DNA from: Desulfuromonadales bacterium
GTDB lineage: Bacteria; Desulfobacterota; Desulfuromonadia; Desulfuromonadales; Syntrophotaleaceae
Reading direction: 5' to 3'
Length of the DNA stretch: 33,319 bases
Assembly (NCBI GenBank): GCA_013619105.1
Contig: JABXKU010000022.1
Location: forward strand, 1-33,319
The notes under the pieces are model-generated. The model worked only from the letters and a program-made list of their open reading frames with translations, was not told the origin of the DNA and made no database searches. A program made the position numbers and the translations under genes. Below, in pieces: positions 25,401-32,160 of this stretch; position 1 is the first letter of the stretch, and the number at the start of each line of letters is the position of its first letter.

Positions 25401-25637
25401 GACCGGTGTTTTTGAGAAAGCAAATTGCTGATTTATGGCCTTATGGATATCATCCGTCCACTTCAACCCGGAATGATAGGAATGGATCACCAACACTTCT
25501 TTGGCGTCGATAGCCTCTTGGGCAGAGGCATATTGCCAACCACAAATAAGCAGCAGTAAAAAACCGATCATACTAAGCAATACGGTCTGTTTTACCAACG
25601 CGATACGATTCATAAACATTGGACAAAAGCACTTCAT
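22404..25637 (-). CDS. Hybrid-input sensor histidine kinase with fused substrate-binding domain
   Basis: The 1077-residue kinase has a signal/anchor helix (about 14-33), a periplasmic ABC-substrate-binding-like domain (about 45-350) and TM2 (about 362-381). A PAS/PAC (394-513), a GAF (526-685) and a second PAS (698-813) follow. The kinase core has the phospho-accepting His 837 in AHEINNPNG, N-box NLIINACQAL, G1 DEGKGID and G2 NGGTGLGLS. The second PAS has a cysteine cluster (Cys 747, 748, 758, 761, 766, with CPDCP), a possible metal, Fe-S or redox site. The ectodomain shares SYxSxxxW, DxKR, SDDxA and VFCGVN motifs with the two stand-alone binding proteins at the right end. The start is ATG 25637 after GGTGAAG; the frame runs 27 codons further without a site. 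Confidence 0.9.
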   Translation of the reverse strand: MKCFCPMFMNRIALVKQTVLLSMIGFLLLLICGWQYASAQEAIDAKEVLVIHSYHSGLKWTDDIHKAINQQFAFSKTPVHIQVEYLDAKRYGIKAFEEQTARLLELKLTIRSYDLVLVSDDHAFQFVLNHRKSLFSEIPIVFCGVNRFRPAMINGLPAITGIKETPAYAETIKLALQLHTGTREIVVINRTKSLTGEANKALLAKDISLFKDQVQFRFWSDLPWSEVQKRLAEVVPGQLVFLTDVIEDETLGVLSFEESCKRLRQYCPVPIYGMWDFFLGRGIVGGKLISGSEQGRLAAEIALRILAGERADTIPIVDQDAGVFMFDGKELQRFAIQRSILPAGSVVIDGNLPVYAIPKGKFLKGLILLAGLALGGLFLLKNFDSRYRAEKALRESEAHFRGYFDLSLVGMMTLSASGKWLEVNDQFCKIIKYSWDELQKKSWIDLTHPDDLNDSYEKFEVLCAGETDVYTHDKRYICKDGTLVHVAISSRGLRLPDGRIDRIVSIVQDVTERKAAEAALRLDEARLEALVALNLMADAPVEKIINFIVSSVTSLTKSKIGYLAFVNEAEGTLIKHGWTRGVLQECTMKKASAGYPIEKAGLWAEAVRHKKPIIINDYALPALVKKGLPGGHTPIKRFLGVPLLEQDKVVAVIGVGNKAEKYTDADVRQLSLLGQGLVHLIESKRIEQGLRESQQEYKRLFRQFQALLDNIPDAIFLLTPDRNIVWGNEGAARHLELNVRELPGKFCCSLWFEHTEVCPDCPVARCFHSGKAEEQPITFPDGRIWGVKAFPLKNAQGKVENVIKMAVDITEKVKLRDDAERSARLASLGELAAGVAHEINNPNGVLMLNSKVLADFFTEILPVLPHFLQEQGIESLAGLDSCEMDTEIPQMITDMQDSSKRINRIVKDLKQFVQSESKPFFGLVDLNEVVGIAVRLTGSTLKQFAPSYEVCLAPDLPKVKGIFQQIEQVIVNLIINACQALSDKKGRIFVSTYFDETHGHCVVEVRDEGKGIDPKVLPHITEPFFTTKRQNGGTGLGLSVSARIVREHGGNLEFFSLPGQGTTVRLALPSVNEGENP

Positions 25638-26103
25638 CAAAACTTCACCATGACCGACCGGTATCCATCCCCAGATATATCCCAGTGGAACCAAATAAAA
25701 AAAAAGAAAACAACTCAACCCGCTTCAAGTAGAAATAAACCAGATTAGATTGAAACCTACCATCGGGCAAAGAGATTTGACAACCCAAAACTGCCCGCAA
25801 ATAGCACACTTAGCCCAAACTAACCATATAATTCAAATCTGTTTTCTTGCCAACAACTACCCCGAGCATCTAGAAGCCATCAATCCACAGGGAAAGTAAG
25901 CCCACCAAGAACCTTTGCCGTGCTCAATAACTCGCCCGTATCTAAATCAGAACAAAGTAGATGACACGATACTTTGCTATCACAGCGACCCTTCGGTAAC
26001 AAAAACAGGTTTTCAATATCTATTTCGTTTTGCCTGTTGAGCTTTGAGCCCGTAGATGATACCTAAAGAGAAACTTACTGTATTAACCAGCGGGAAAGGG
26101 TCG
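25638..26103. other. Divergent intergenic region, kinase gene and Crp/Fnr gene
   Basis: This AT-rich 466-bp stretch must contain the promoters of the kinase operon (-) and the Crp/Fnr gene (+). I found no convincing sigma-70 or sigma-54 pair. An inverted repeat AACAGG-N23-CCTGTT lies at 26004-26038, about 70 bases before the Crp/Fnr start; it is not an FNR (TTGAT-N4-ATCAA) or CRP box. No coding frame with a ribosome-binding site is seen. Confidence 0.4.
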
Positions 26104-26790
26104 ATGATGGAGAGAAACAAAGCCATAGAACTATTTCTCAAGCGTTTTTTCGGCAGGACTTCCGAAGATCTGTACACGCTGATTGATGATATCAGCGTCA
26201 TGCAGAAACGCAGCAAAAAGGAAGTGCTGTTTCTGGAAGGGGAAGAAGGAAGCGCACTGCACTTTCTCGTCTCGGGTCGAGTTAAGCTCTATCGATCCAA
26301 CGAAGAAGGCAAGGAAGCGGTGATCCGTTTTGTACAACAGGGGGAGTTTTTTGCCGAGATTCTCTTGGAACTGCGCAACCGCTATCCGGTCAACGCCATA
26401 GCCCTTGAGGATTGCACGCTACTGCTGATCGATGTCCACCGGCTTTTCGATAAGGTTCAAAAGACTCCGGGACTGGCCATGGCCTTGATAGGCGCACTCT
26501 CCCAGCGCATCAGTTATCTGCTCAACCGGGTGGAGCAATTGGCCATCGCCGATGTTCGAGAACGATTCGTCCGCTATCTGCACCTTCTGGACCAGACCCA
26601 CCGCACCGGGGTGGTCTTTCTGCCCGCGCCGAAGCGGGAAATCGCTCTCTTGCTCGGTACCACCCCCGAAACTTTTTCACGACTTTTGAAAAAACTTTCT
26701 GAAGAAGGGCTTATTCAGGCTAGCGGCAAGACGATTCAACTGTTAGCGGGGTTCAAAGAACTGACAGATCATTCGCCCGAAGGGCTGTAG
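26104..26790 (+). CDS. Crp/Fnr family transcriptional regulator
   Basis: The 228-residue protein has an N-terminal cyclic-nucleotide-binding-type beta-barrel (about 20-120, with VLFLEGEEGSALHFLVSGRVKL and FFAEILLELRNRYPVNA), a dimerisation helix (LAMALIGALSQRISYLLNRVE), and a C-terminal winged helix (EIALLLGTTPETFSRLLKKL). It lacks the FNR-type cysteines, so it does not carry a [4Fe-4S] oxygen sensor of that kind; haem/NO (Dnr-like) or other ligands are possible. The start is ATG 26104 after AAAGGG, with an adjacent ATG at 26107; the frame is open to 26056. It is a single gene ended by a terminator, divergent from the kinase operon. The target genes are unknown. Confidence 0.9.
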   Translation: MMERNKAIELFLKRFFGRTSEDLYTLIDDISVMQKRSKKEVLFLEGEEGSALHFLVSGRVKLYRSNEEGKEAVIRFVQQGEFFAEILLELRNRYPVNAIALEDCTLLLIDVHRLFDKVQKTPGLAMALIGALSQRISYLLNRVEQLAIADVRERFVRYLHLLDQTHRTGVVFLPAPKREIALLLGTTPETFSRLLKKLSEEGLIQASGKTIQLLAGFKELTDHSPEGL

Positions 26791-26858
26791 AACAATCGCC
26801 CCTTTTCTGCCACCCGCTTGCCGCCTGAATGCCAACCCATTAACGCAGACTTGAAAAC

Positions 26859-26893
26859 AAAAAGGGAGGGACCAACAGGTCCCTCCCTTTTTA
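26859..26893. terminator. Bidirectional terminator between Crp/Fnr gene and the five-gene operon
   Basis: A perfect 15-bp stem, AAAAAGGGAGGGACC / GGTCCCTCCCTTTTT, with a 4-5-base loop and A/T flanks on both sides. It can end the Crp/Fnr transcript (+) and the convergent REC-PAS-GGDEF-EAL operon (-). Confidence 0.95.
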
Positions 26894-26920
26894 TGCAGCG
26901 CATCCGCTGGAATCAAAACG

Positions 26921-29044
26921 TTACTTGGAATTGTCGGCAAAATGGCGGCTCAAAAAAAGCTCTGCCCGGTCAACGGGATGGGGACGGCTGAAGTAATAAC
27001 CCTGTACTTCCTCGCAACCGCAACGCCGCAAAAATTCAAGCTGTTCCTCGGTTTCAACCCCTTCGGCAACGACCTTCAGCTTGAGGCTATGGGCCATAAC
27101 GACAATAGCCTCGGTGATGGCCGCGTCATCCGAGTCGGTGGTGATGTCCCGCACAAAGCTGCGATCGATCTTAATGCGATCGATAGGGAAATACTTGAGA
27201 TAGCTGAGCATACTGTAACCGGTACCGAAATCATCAATAGCCAGCTTGATGCCGCGCACCTTCAGGTCGGTCAAGGTCAGCAAGGTCTCTTCGGAGCGCT
27301 CCATGACGATACTCTCGGTCAGTTCGATTTCCAGACACCGGGGGTCGAGGCCGGTCGCTTGCAAGATACGGTCAATCCGGTCGACAAAATCAGGCTGTTT
27401 AAACTGGCAGGCGGAGATGTTGACCGCTATGCGCAAACGATCAAAACCAGCCTGGTGCCATTCTTGGGCCTGCTTGCAGGCCGTCTCCAGTACCCATTCG
27501 CCGATAGGCAGGATCAACCCTGTCTCTTCTGCCAAAGGAATAAATCGGACCGGCGAAATACTGCCAAGAGCAGAAGAATCCCAGCGCAACAGGGCTTCCA
27601 TACCGATAACCCGGCCACTTGCCAGATCAATCTGCGGCTGGTAATGGAGACTGAGTTCTTGTCGCTCTAATGCCTGCCGCAAGTGTGTCTCCATGGCTAG
27701 GCGCTGAGAGGTGGCAAGGTTCATCTCCGGCGAATAGAACCTATAACTACCCACCCCCTGTTCCTTAGATTGGTGCAGGGCGACACCGGCATGTTTGACC
27801 AGGGTATCGACATTGCCACCATCCGTTGGATACAGGGCCAAACCGATGCTCGCCGAACAGTACAAGGGTTGGTCATTCAATTCGATCGGCACGGCCAGGG
27901 CAATCAGAATTTTCTCAGCAAGAAAAGAAAGACTTTCCGGGCTGTCGATATCGGGCAGGGCCACAGCGAACTCATCGGGGCCCAGTCGAGCAAGAATCGC
28001 CCTTTTTTCCAAACAATCCGTCAAACGTTCGCTGACTTCTTGCAGAAGCTGGTCGCCTATATCATGACCGAAGGTATCGTTAATACCCTTGAATCGATCG
28101 AGATCAAGGATAATTAAACCGACGGGATTCTTTCCTGCCTGGGCCAACAAATCGGCGCAACGTTCCCGAAACAGCTGCCGATTGGGCAGACCGGTCAGGG
28201 TGTCAAAATAAGCCAGCTGACGGATCTCCTGCTGGGCCTGTAGGTGCGGCGTAATATCGTGCACCAAGCTAATAGCGTAGGTCACCTGCCGCTGATCATC
28301 GAACAGCCAGCAGGTTGAGACATGAACCCAAAGGGTGTCACCATTTTTGCATACAAAACGTTTTTCATAATCAACGGACTGACGCTGGCTGAGCTCCGCC
28401 TCATTAAACAAACGACGGGTCAGAGCAATATCAGAGGGGTGGGTAAAGTCATAGGTGCTTTTACCGACCAGTTCAGCCTCTGAACACTGCAACATCTTGC
28501 AAAAGGCAGGATTGACCTGTAGGAAACAACCATCCCCAGAAAGGGTCACCATACCGGTAATGGCATTAAGGAAAATGGAACGAAAACGCTGTTCGCTCTC
28601 CAGCAAGGTCTCTTCTGCACGACGACGCTGGCGGCGACTGGCCGCTTCACGAAGCTCACGGTCTATCGCCGGGAGCAGGCGGGCGGTGTTCCCTTTCATG
28701 ACATAATCGTGGGCGCCAGCACGCATGGATTCAACGGCGGTTTCCTCGCCAATATTTCCGGAAAGAACGATAAAGGGGATATCGAACCCACTCTGTTTCA
28801 GGACCTGCAGGGCCTCCAGAGCGCTGAAACTGGGCATAGAATAGTCGGAGACGACCAGATCCCAGGCCTGCTCGGCCAGGGCGGCGGCCATGGCCTCGGC
28901 GGTATCGACCTGTTGAAAAGTCAGATCGTAGCCGGCCCGCCGCAGACTGCGCACCAGTAACAGGGCATCGTCCTCGGCATCCTCGACGATAAGGGCCCGC
29001 AGAGGCAATAAGTCTGGAGAGTTTTTATTTATAGGACTGCTCAT
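26921..29044 (-). CDS. REC-PAS-GGDEF-EAL response regulator (c-di-GMP output)
   Basis: The 707-residue cytoplasmic protein has a receiver (Glu 21/Asp 22, phospho-acceptor Asp 67, Lys 117), PAS/PAC (about 150-268), GGDEF (about 278-435) and EAL (about 450-700). The cyclase signature is GPDEF (355-359): the second Gly is Pro, which may impair synthesis or leave a GTP-binding regulatory site. The EAL domain is complete: EAL at 483-485, ELTES, IDDFGTGYS, KIDRSF, AEGVETE, QGYYFSRP. The net activity predicted is phosphodiesterase controlled by phosphorylation. It is the last gene of a five-gene operon; its ATG lies 20 bases inside the end of the preceding receiver gene in another frame, so the two are translationally coupled. 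Confidence 0.94.
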   Translation of the reverse strand: MSSPINKNSPDLLPLRALIVEDAEDDALLLVRSLRRAGYDLTFQQVDTAEAMAAALAEQAWDLVVSDYSMPSFSALEALQVLKQSGFDIPFIVLSGNIGEETAVESMRAGAHDYVMKGNTARLLPAIDRELREAASRRQRRRAEETLLESEQRFRSIFLNAITGMVTLSGDGCFLQVNPAFCKMLQCSEAELVGKSTYDFTHPSDIALTRRLFNEAELSQRQSVDYEKRFVCKNGDTLWVHVSTCWLFDDQRQVTYAISLVHDITPHLQAQQEIRQLAYFDTLTGLPNRQLFRERCADLLAQAGKNPVGLIILDLDRFKGINDTFGHDIGDQLLQEVSERLTDCLEKRAILARLGPDEFAVALPDIDSPESLSFLAEKILIALAVPIELNDQPLYCSASIGLALYPTDGGNVDTLVKHAGVALHQSKEQGVGSYRFYSPEMNLATSQRLAMETHLRQALERQELSLHYQPQIDLASGRVIGMEALLRWDSSALGSISPVRFIPLAEETGLILPIGEWVLETACKQAQEWHQAGFDRLRIAVNISACQFKQPDFVDRIDRILQATGLDPRCLEIELTESIVMERSEETLLTLTDLKVRGIKLAIDDFGTGYSMLSYLKYFPIDRIKIDRSFVRDITTDSDDAAITEAIVVMAHSLKLKVVAEGVETEEQLEFLRRCGCEEVQGYYFSRPHPVDRAELFLSRHFADNSK

Positions 29045-29465
29045 TTAGATTCAACCAATAGTTTCCAACCTGGCCAACGGCATTGAGAAAACAATTAAAA
29101 TCAACCGGCTTGCGAATGTAGCTGTTGGCTCCACGTATATAGGCCTCTTGAACATCTTGCTCTTCACGGGAGGTGGTCAACACCACCACCGGCAGCAGAC
29201 GAGTACGTTGATCGAGACGCAAACGCTCCAGCACTTCGAGACCGCCTATTTTAGGCAATTTAAGATCCAGCAATACAACTCCCGGCAGTTCCGATTCGCT
29301 GCAATCGGCGTAGGAGCCACGGCCGAAGAGATAATCGAGGGCTTCGGCCCCATCGCGGACCACCACCACCCGATTGGTGATACGGTTGATGCGCAACGCC
29401 CGCAGGGTCAAAACCTCATCATCAGAATTGTCTTCTACAAGTAAAATACTTTTCTTATTTATCAT
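29025..29465 (-). CDS. Stand-alone response regulator receiver (Rcp1/CheY-like)
   Basis: The 146-residue single-domain receiver has the acidic pair Glu 11/Asp 12, phospho-acceptor Asp 67 (VLLDLKLPKIGG), Thr 97-98 and Lys 119 (IRKPVDF). All are intact. The insert between strands 2 and 3 (LFGRGSYADCSESELP) is typical of Rcp1-type receivers paired with phytochrome-like or Cache kinases. It has no output domain and so must act by protein contact or as a phosphate shuttle. Its end overlaps the GGDEF/EAL gene by 20 bases, and the kinase gene ends 12 bases before its start, so all three are co-translated. Confidence 0.95.
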   Translation of the reverse strand: MINKKSILLVEDNSDDEVLTLRALRINRITNRVVVVRDGAEALDYLFGRGSYADCSESELPGVVLLDLKLPKIGGLEVLERLRLDQRTRLLPVVVLTTSREEQDVQEAYIRGANSYIRKPVDFNCFLNAVGQVGNYWLNLNEQSYK

Positions 29466-29477
29466 TCCATTTGTCCA

Positions 29478-31058
29478 TTACAAAGTAAAGAAGAAGGTCG
29501 CACCTTTTTCCACTTCGCCATCGGCCCAGACCTGGCCTCCGTGGCGATGAATAATACGTTGCACTGTGGCTAGGCCGATACCGGTACCGGGAAATTCGTC
29601 AATCCGGTGCAAACGCTGAAAGACGCCGAATAATTTTTCAGAGTAAGCAGGATCGAACCCTGCGCCATTGTCCCGCACATAATAAACCAACTCCACAGGA
29701 GGTGCATCCTCTGTTGTGGACCGGTTCCTTTCCATACCGAATTCGATTCTACCCTGCTTACGACGGCCAGTAAACTTCCAGGCATTGCTGAGCAGATTTT
29801 CCAGAACAACTCTCAATAACCGAGGGTCGCCGTCAGCCTTAACCTCGGGCTGGACCACCATCTCTACCTGACGCTGAGGATTGTTTTTCTGCAGCTCTTT
29901 AGAAACGAGGTCTGCCAAACTACTAAGATCAACCGGTTGCCGAATCATCTCTCCGCGGGTTATACGGGATAGATAGAGCAAGTCGTCGATAAGCTGGGCC
30001 ATGCGTTGGGAAGCACCTCGCACCCGTTGCAGAAACTCCTGACCTTCCTCGTCGAGTTGCTCGCCATAATCATCCAGTAAAGCCTGGCTGAAACCATCAA
30101 TGCTGCGCAGCGGCGCCCTTAAATCGTGAGAAACCGAATAGGCAAAAGCCTCCAGTTCCTGATTGGCTACTTTGAGTTGAGCGGTACGCTGGAGTACCCG
30201 TTGCTCAAGCTCCTGGTTAAGGTGAAAAATTTCCTGCTGAGTCTGCTGATGTTCTGTTATCTCTAGATGCAATCGGGTATTGGTATTCTGTAAAGCTTTG
30301 GCTTGCTTAGCTAGGTCGCCATGAGCGGCCGAGAGATGTTCGGACATTTGGCTAAAAGCCCGTGTCAGGTCACCGACCTCATCTACCGCATTTGACTGGG
30401 GCAGGTTCTTTTTCCAGTCGCCTTGGCTGATGGCCAGAGCCGCCTCGGAGAGCTGCTGTACCGGGGCGACAATCGTCCTGGCGAACCAGGCAAATATCAG
30501 CAGGCCAACGACCAGACCAAGCAACAAAATCCACGTAACCTGGTTGAGAAAAGCATTGCGCTCGGCAAGCATTTCTTCGACGTCCACTGACATAAGCACA
30601 ACCCAGTTCCAGGCAGGGAACCCTGCATGATAGTGAAACTGTTCCTTTTTGCCATGGGCGTGTTCCCAAAACCCTTGGGCTCCCTGAGCCACAATTTCAT
30701 CGTAAATGATATCAGGATTCTGCTGTTTCGCCAATTGGGGCAACAGCTGCCTGGAGCTCGGCTCGGCGACAATCTGTATGCGACCGGTTCGGCCAAAACG
30801 GAAATCTCGATATTTATCCAGAATGTCGGCCTGAGCCCTGCGCACATAGCTGTCGACGGCAGCCACACCGCTCTCGGTCAGCACCTTATGGGCACTGCGA
30901 ATATCTTCCAGGACTTTGACAACCTCCGCCTCCATCAGCTTGCGATTCATGCGGTAGGCCAACCGCTCGATGGTAAATACACCGGCGATGCTGATGGCGA
31001 TACCGACCGGGAGCAGGACGCCGAGGGCAAGCAGATTGAATTTGTATCTGAGTTTCAT
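29478..31058 (-). CDS. Sensor histidine kinase (sCache-HAMP-HisKA-HATPase)
   Basis: The 526-residue membrane kinase has TM1 (about 9-30), a periplasmic single-Cache domain (about 35-170, with HYHAGFPAWNWVVLMSVDVEEM), TM2 (about 175-193), HAMP (about 194-246) and a Gln/Leu-rich coiled coil. The HisKA domain has His 311 in SVSHDLRAPLRS, and the ATPase has N-box NLLSNAWKF, G1 DNGAGFDP and G2 GTGIGLAT. The SHDLRAPL box is of the phytochrome-like subtype that pairs with Rcp1-type receivers, matching the next gene. The ATG at 31058 lies 4 bases after the stop of the upstream binding-protein gene, with GAGGG upstream; the frame runs ten codons further into that gene. The sensor domain may contact the binding proteins in the periplasm, an inference from the operon. 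Confidence 0.94.
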   Translation of the reverse strand: MKLRYKFNLLALGVLLPVGIAISIAGVFTIERLAYRMNRKLMEAEVVKVLEDIRSAHKVLTESGVAAVDSYVRRAQADILDKYRDFRFGRTGRIQIVAEPSSRQLLPQLAKQQNPDIIYDEIVAQGAQGFWEHAHGKKEQFHYHAGFPAWNWVVLMSVDVEEMLAERNAFLNQVTWILLLGLVVGLLIFAWFARTIVAPVQQLSEAALAISQGDWKKNLPQSNAVDEVGDLTRAFSQMSEHLSAAHGDLAKQAKALQNTNTRLHLEITEHQQTQQEIFHLNQELEQRVLQRTAQLKVANQELEAFAYSVSHDLRAPLRSIDGFSQALLDDYGEQLDEEGQEFLQRVRGASQRMAQLIDDLLYLSRITRGEMIRQPVDLSSLADLVSKELQKNNPQRQVEMVVQPEVKADGDPRLLRVVLENLLSNAWKFTGRRKQGRIEFGMERNRSTTEDAPPVELVYYVRDNGAGFDPAYSEKLFGVFQRLHRIDEFPGTGIGLATVQRIIHRHGGQVWADGEVEKGATFFFTL

Positions 31059-31062
31059 AAAT

Positions 31063-32100
31063 CTATCGTCCCTCGGGCAAGGGAGCAACGGCCTCTTTGT
31101 AAACTTCCTTACCGATGACCTCCGCCGTCTGTAGCAGCGAGACCGGCAGTACCAGATCGGCGGCCTTGGCCATCTTCAGATTAACCACCATATGGGCCAA
31201 ACGGTTGCGGACCACGGGCAGGTCCGCAGGCCGCGCGCCGGCGAAAATTCGCAAGGCGGTGGTGCCGGCATATTGCCCCTGCTCCTCGGGAATCTTGGCG
31301 ATTGTCAACAAGTTATAGGGTTTCATCCAGGGCAGCACCGAACCGGTCGGCACGGTGGTATGCTCTGCCACAAAGGCTTCCGCCGCGGCGGCATCCCACC
31401 CGGTGATGCCGGAATTGTTTCTAAACAGCAACATATCGACTTCCTGCTGGGCCCGCAGAAAAGCCTCCTTGAATTCGGCGAAGGAGCGCACCAGATAGTA
31501 CCGCAACTGGCCGTCGAAAAACTGTTTATTGTATTGGTCCGCAACAACCCGCATGGTATGTACGTCCGCGCCCATTATGCCGGCATGGGCGCCTTTGGCC
31601 AAACGCCGCAGATGCATAACCAGCCCCTCGGCCATTTCGTCTTCGATCATGCCTGTCACATTGCTGCAGGGATAACCATAATTGTCGAGATCTTCATTCA
31701 CGCCGCAGAATATCACCGGCAGGTCTGTATCCTTGAGATAGGGCACCACCAAATGACGCTGGGCATTATCGTCGGAAGCGATGACCACATCGGGGCGAAA
31801 CTCCTCAATAATCTTTCTCGCCCGCTGGCCGGCCTGGCGATGAAAATCCTCTTCGAGGTGGCGTTTGGTGTCCATGTGAAAGACTCTCAGCTCCACACCG
31901 CTTCCGTGCAACGCGTCCCGAAGCCCCTTTTCAATACCGGAGCTCCATTCGTAATCGGAGTTGTAGGAATCAACCCAAAGAATTTTTTTACCACGATAGG
32001 GAAACTGCAAATCCTTGGCGCTGTCTTCGGCCATTGCCGTCGTAACGATACCGGTCAAGAAGATCACCAGCAGCAGACCGTTCACAATACGCAACCCCAT
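31063..32100 (-). CDS. Periplasmic substrate-binding protein 1 (ABC_sub_bind-like)
   Basis: The 345-residue protein has a Sec signal peptide (MGLRIVNG, a hydrophobic core, cleavage after AMA near residue 24). A two-lobe substrate-binding fold follows, of the kind seen in uncharacterised ABC-type binding proteins (PF04392-like). Diagnostic stretches are KKILWVDSYNSDYEW, HMDTKRHL, DVVIASDDNAQRHLVVPYL, PVIFCGVN and YPCSNVTGM, followed by a second lobe (about 165-320). It is a close paralogue of the next gene upstream. The start at 32100 follows AGAGGAG by 8 bases; the frame is open ten codons further. No permease or ATPase is in the operon, and it lies directly before a kinase gene, so a sensory role is favoured over transport. 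The ligand is unknown. Confidence 0.85.
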   Translation of the reverse strand: MGLRIVNGLLLVIFLTGIVTTAMAEDSAKDLQFPYRGKKILWVDSYNSDYEWSSGIEKGLRDALHGSGVELRVFHMDTKRHLEEDFHRQAGQRARKIIEEFRPDVVIASDDNAQRHLVVPYLKDTDLPVIFCGVNEDLDNYGYPCSNVTGMIEDEMAEGLVMHLRRLAKGAHAGIMGADVHTMRVVADQYNKQFFDGQLRYYLVRSFAEFKEAFLRAQQEVDMLLFRNNSGITGWDAAAAEAFVAEHTTVPTGSVLPWMKPYNLLTIAKIPEEQGQYAGTTALRIFAGARPADLPVVRNRLAHMVVNLKMAKAADLVLPVSLLQTAEVIGKEVYKEAVAPLPEGR

Positions 32101-32160
32101 CAAACTGGCTCCTCTTACAGCTCCAATCATACAAATCCCTTATAACTTATATACCATAGT

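Noticed and set aside
26104-26790. Call as FNR oxygen sensor
   Set aside because: The N-terminal cysteines that hold the [4Fe-4S] cluster are absent, so only the Crp/Fnr family name is used.
31192-32145. 317-codon plus-strand frame over binding protein 1
   Set aside because: Antisense shadow of a gene with signal peptide and conserved motifs; the same shadow appears over the paralogue, as expected.
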